Source: VGWB01 sp964480945
Lineage (GTDB): Bacteria > Bacteroidota > Ignavibacteria > UBA10030
Assembly: GCA_964480945.1 (NCBI GenBank)
Contig: CAYZRX010000024.1
Coordinates: forward strand, 1 to 48,488
DNA length: 48,488 nt
Direction: 5' to 3'
Shown: piece after piece, positions 48,081 to 48,488 of the stretch
How positions within the stretch are numbered: position 1 is the stretch's first letter
Layout of the letters: every line of letters starts with the position of its first letter
Notes under the pieces: model-generated
What the model was told of the DNA's origin: nothing
Database searches by the model: none
What the model saw: the letters and a program-made list of their open reading frames with translations, nothing else
Made by a program: the position numbers and the translations under genes

Positions 48081-48488
48081 TCCGCAAGCAAGACGCGCTC
48101 GACTACCATTCGCTAGGGAGGCGAGGGAAGATCGAGGTCGTCACGACAAAGCCATGCCAGACTCAACGGGATCTCTCTCTGGCCTACACTCCGGGCGTTG
48201 CCGATCCGTGCATGGAAATCCATGCGAATCCGGACGATGCGTACCTTTATACGGCCAAAGGCAATCTGGTAGCGGTCGTGTCAAACGGAACGGCTGTGCT
48301 CGGCCTTGGCGATATTGGCGCCCTGGCGGGAAAACCGGTGATGGAGGGGAAAGGCGTTCTGTTCAAGCGGTTTGCTGATGTCGACGTGTTCGATATCGAG
48401 CTCGATTCCCACGATCCCGATGACATCATCAAGGCAGTCAAGTTGCTTGAGCCGACGTTCGGCGGGATCAATCTCGAGGACATCAAAG
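48077..48488 (+). CDS. maeB: NADP-dependent malic enzyme, N-terminal part (cut by window edge)
   Basis: 137 complete codons are visible; the rest lies beyond the window. The translation begins MIRKQDALDYHSLGRRGKIE and continues with LSLAYTPGVADPC, YTAKGNLVAVVSNGTAVLGLGDIGALAGKPVMEGKG and VLFKRFADVDVFDIEL, all typical of the MaeB N-domain. It decarboxylates malate to pyruvate with NAD(P)H formation. AAAGGAG lies 7 bases before the ATG, which overlaps the previous stop (ATGA). Whether the C-terminal phosphotransacetylase-like domain is present cannot be seen. Confidence 0.9.
   Translation, partial: MIRKQDALDYHSLGRRGKIEVVTTKPCQTQRDLSLAYTPGVADPCMEIHANPDDAYLYTAKGNLVAVVSNGTAVLGLGDIGALAGKPVMEGKGVLFKRFADVDVFDIELDSHDPDDIIKAVKLLEPTFGGINLEDIK

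Overview
The window comes from a bacterium of the FCB group, most likely the Ignavibacteriota/Chlorobi side rather than classical Bacteroidetes. A secreted M30 protease carries a C-terminal type IX secretion sorting domain. Several good -35/-10 promoters have 17-bp spacers, one with a perfect TTGACA, which is unlike the usual Bacteroidetes promoter. The central-metabolism genes fit an organism running pyruvate:ferredoxin oxidoreductase with citrate synthase and malic enzyme. This placement is inference; the window has no rRNA marker. GC is moderate to high (about 55-58% by eye), coding density is high, and there is no prophage, CRISPR array or intact insertion sequence.

Layout. 1-1218 (minus): a truncated tRNA with a CAU anticodon, a terminator, and an IS481-type integrase-fold protein whose three expected catalytic acidic positions are all changed. 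1202-8226 (plus): moeA-moaD-moaE-moaA, an NTF2-like lipoprotein, a sulfite-oxidase-type molybdoenzyme, a small exported protein and the T9SS-sorted M30 metalloprotease. 8327-13017 (minus): methyltransferase, UbiA-family prenyltransferase resembling DPPR synthase, HAD phosphatase and GT-C glycosyltransferase, which looks like a polyprenyl-phosphate-sugar pathway. 13836-14713 (minus): a zinc-ribbon protein and rpsU. 14929-19417 (plus): a GT-C/TPR fusion, a tRNA-Ile2(CAU)-like tRNA and another GT-C protein.

19485-32400 (plus) is the most interesting part, a compact type IV filament system in three transcription blocks. First is a pilin-like protein with an extremely short, non-canonical leader, a sigma-54 type -24/-12 promoter and its own strong terminator. 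Second is a platform protein (PilC) plus assembly ATPase (PilB) behind a near-consensus sigma-70 type promoter. Third is a PilT-like ATPase with an altered Asp box, a PilM-PilN fusion, a PilO-PilP-like fusion, a short secretin and an Ig-repeat lipoprotein built from two tandem units of about 345 residues. No prepilin peptidase is present.

32396-42473 (minus) is a long same-strand run: gltA, a MurG/MGDG-type glycosyltransferase, an alpha/beta hydrolase, a family 5-type uracil-DNA glycosylase, a second GT-C/TPR fusion paralogous to the first, then hemB, an SDR epimerase and hemL. 42930-48488 (plus): nifJ, a dihydroorotate-dehydrogenase-like flavoprotein, a DksA-type zinc-finger protein and the start of a malic enzyme. 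The divergent gltA-nifJ intergenic region carries repeated ATTCTCA motifs and a palindrome.

How it may fit together (inference): the filament machine probably assembles an envelope-spanning pilus, and the GT-C enzymes with the UbiA/HAD pair may supply lipid-linked sugar for decorating pilin or other surface proteins. The moa/moe genes supply molybdopterin for the adjacent sulfite-oxidase-like enzyme. The right end handles pyruvate, acetyl-CoA, citrate and malate flux.
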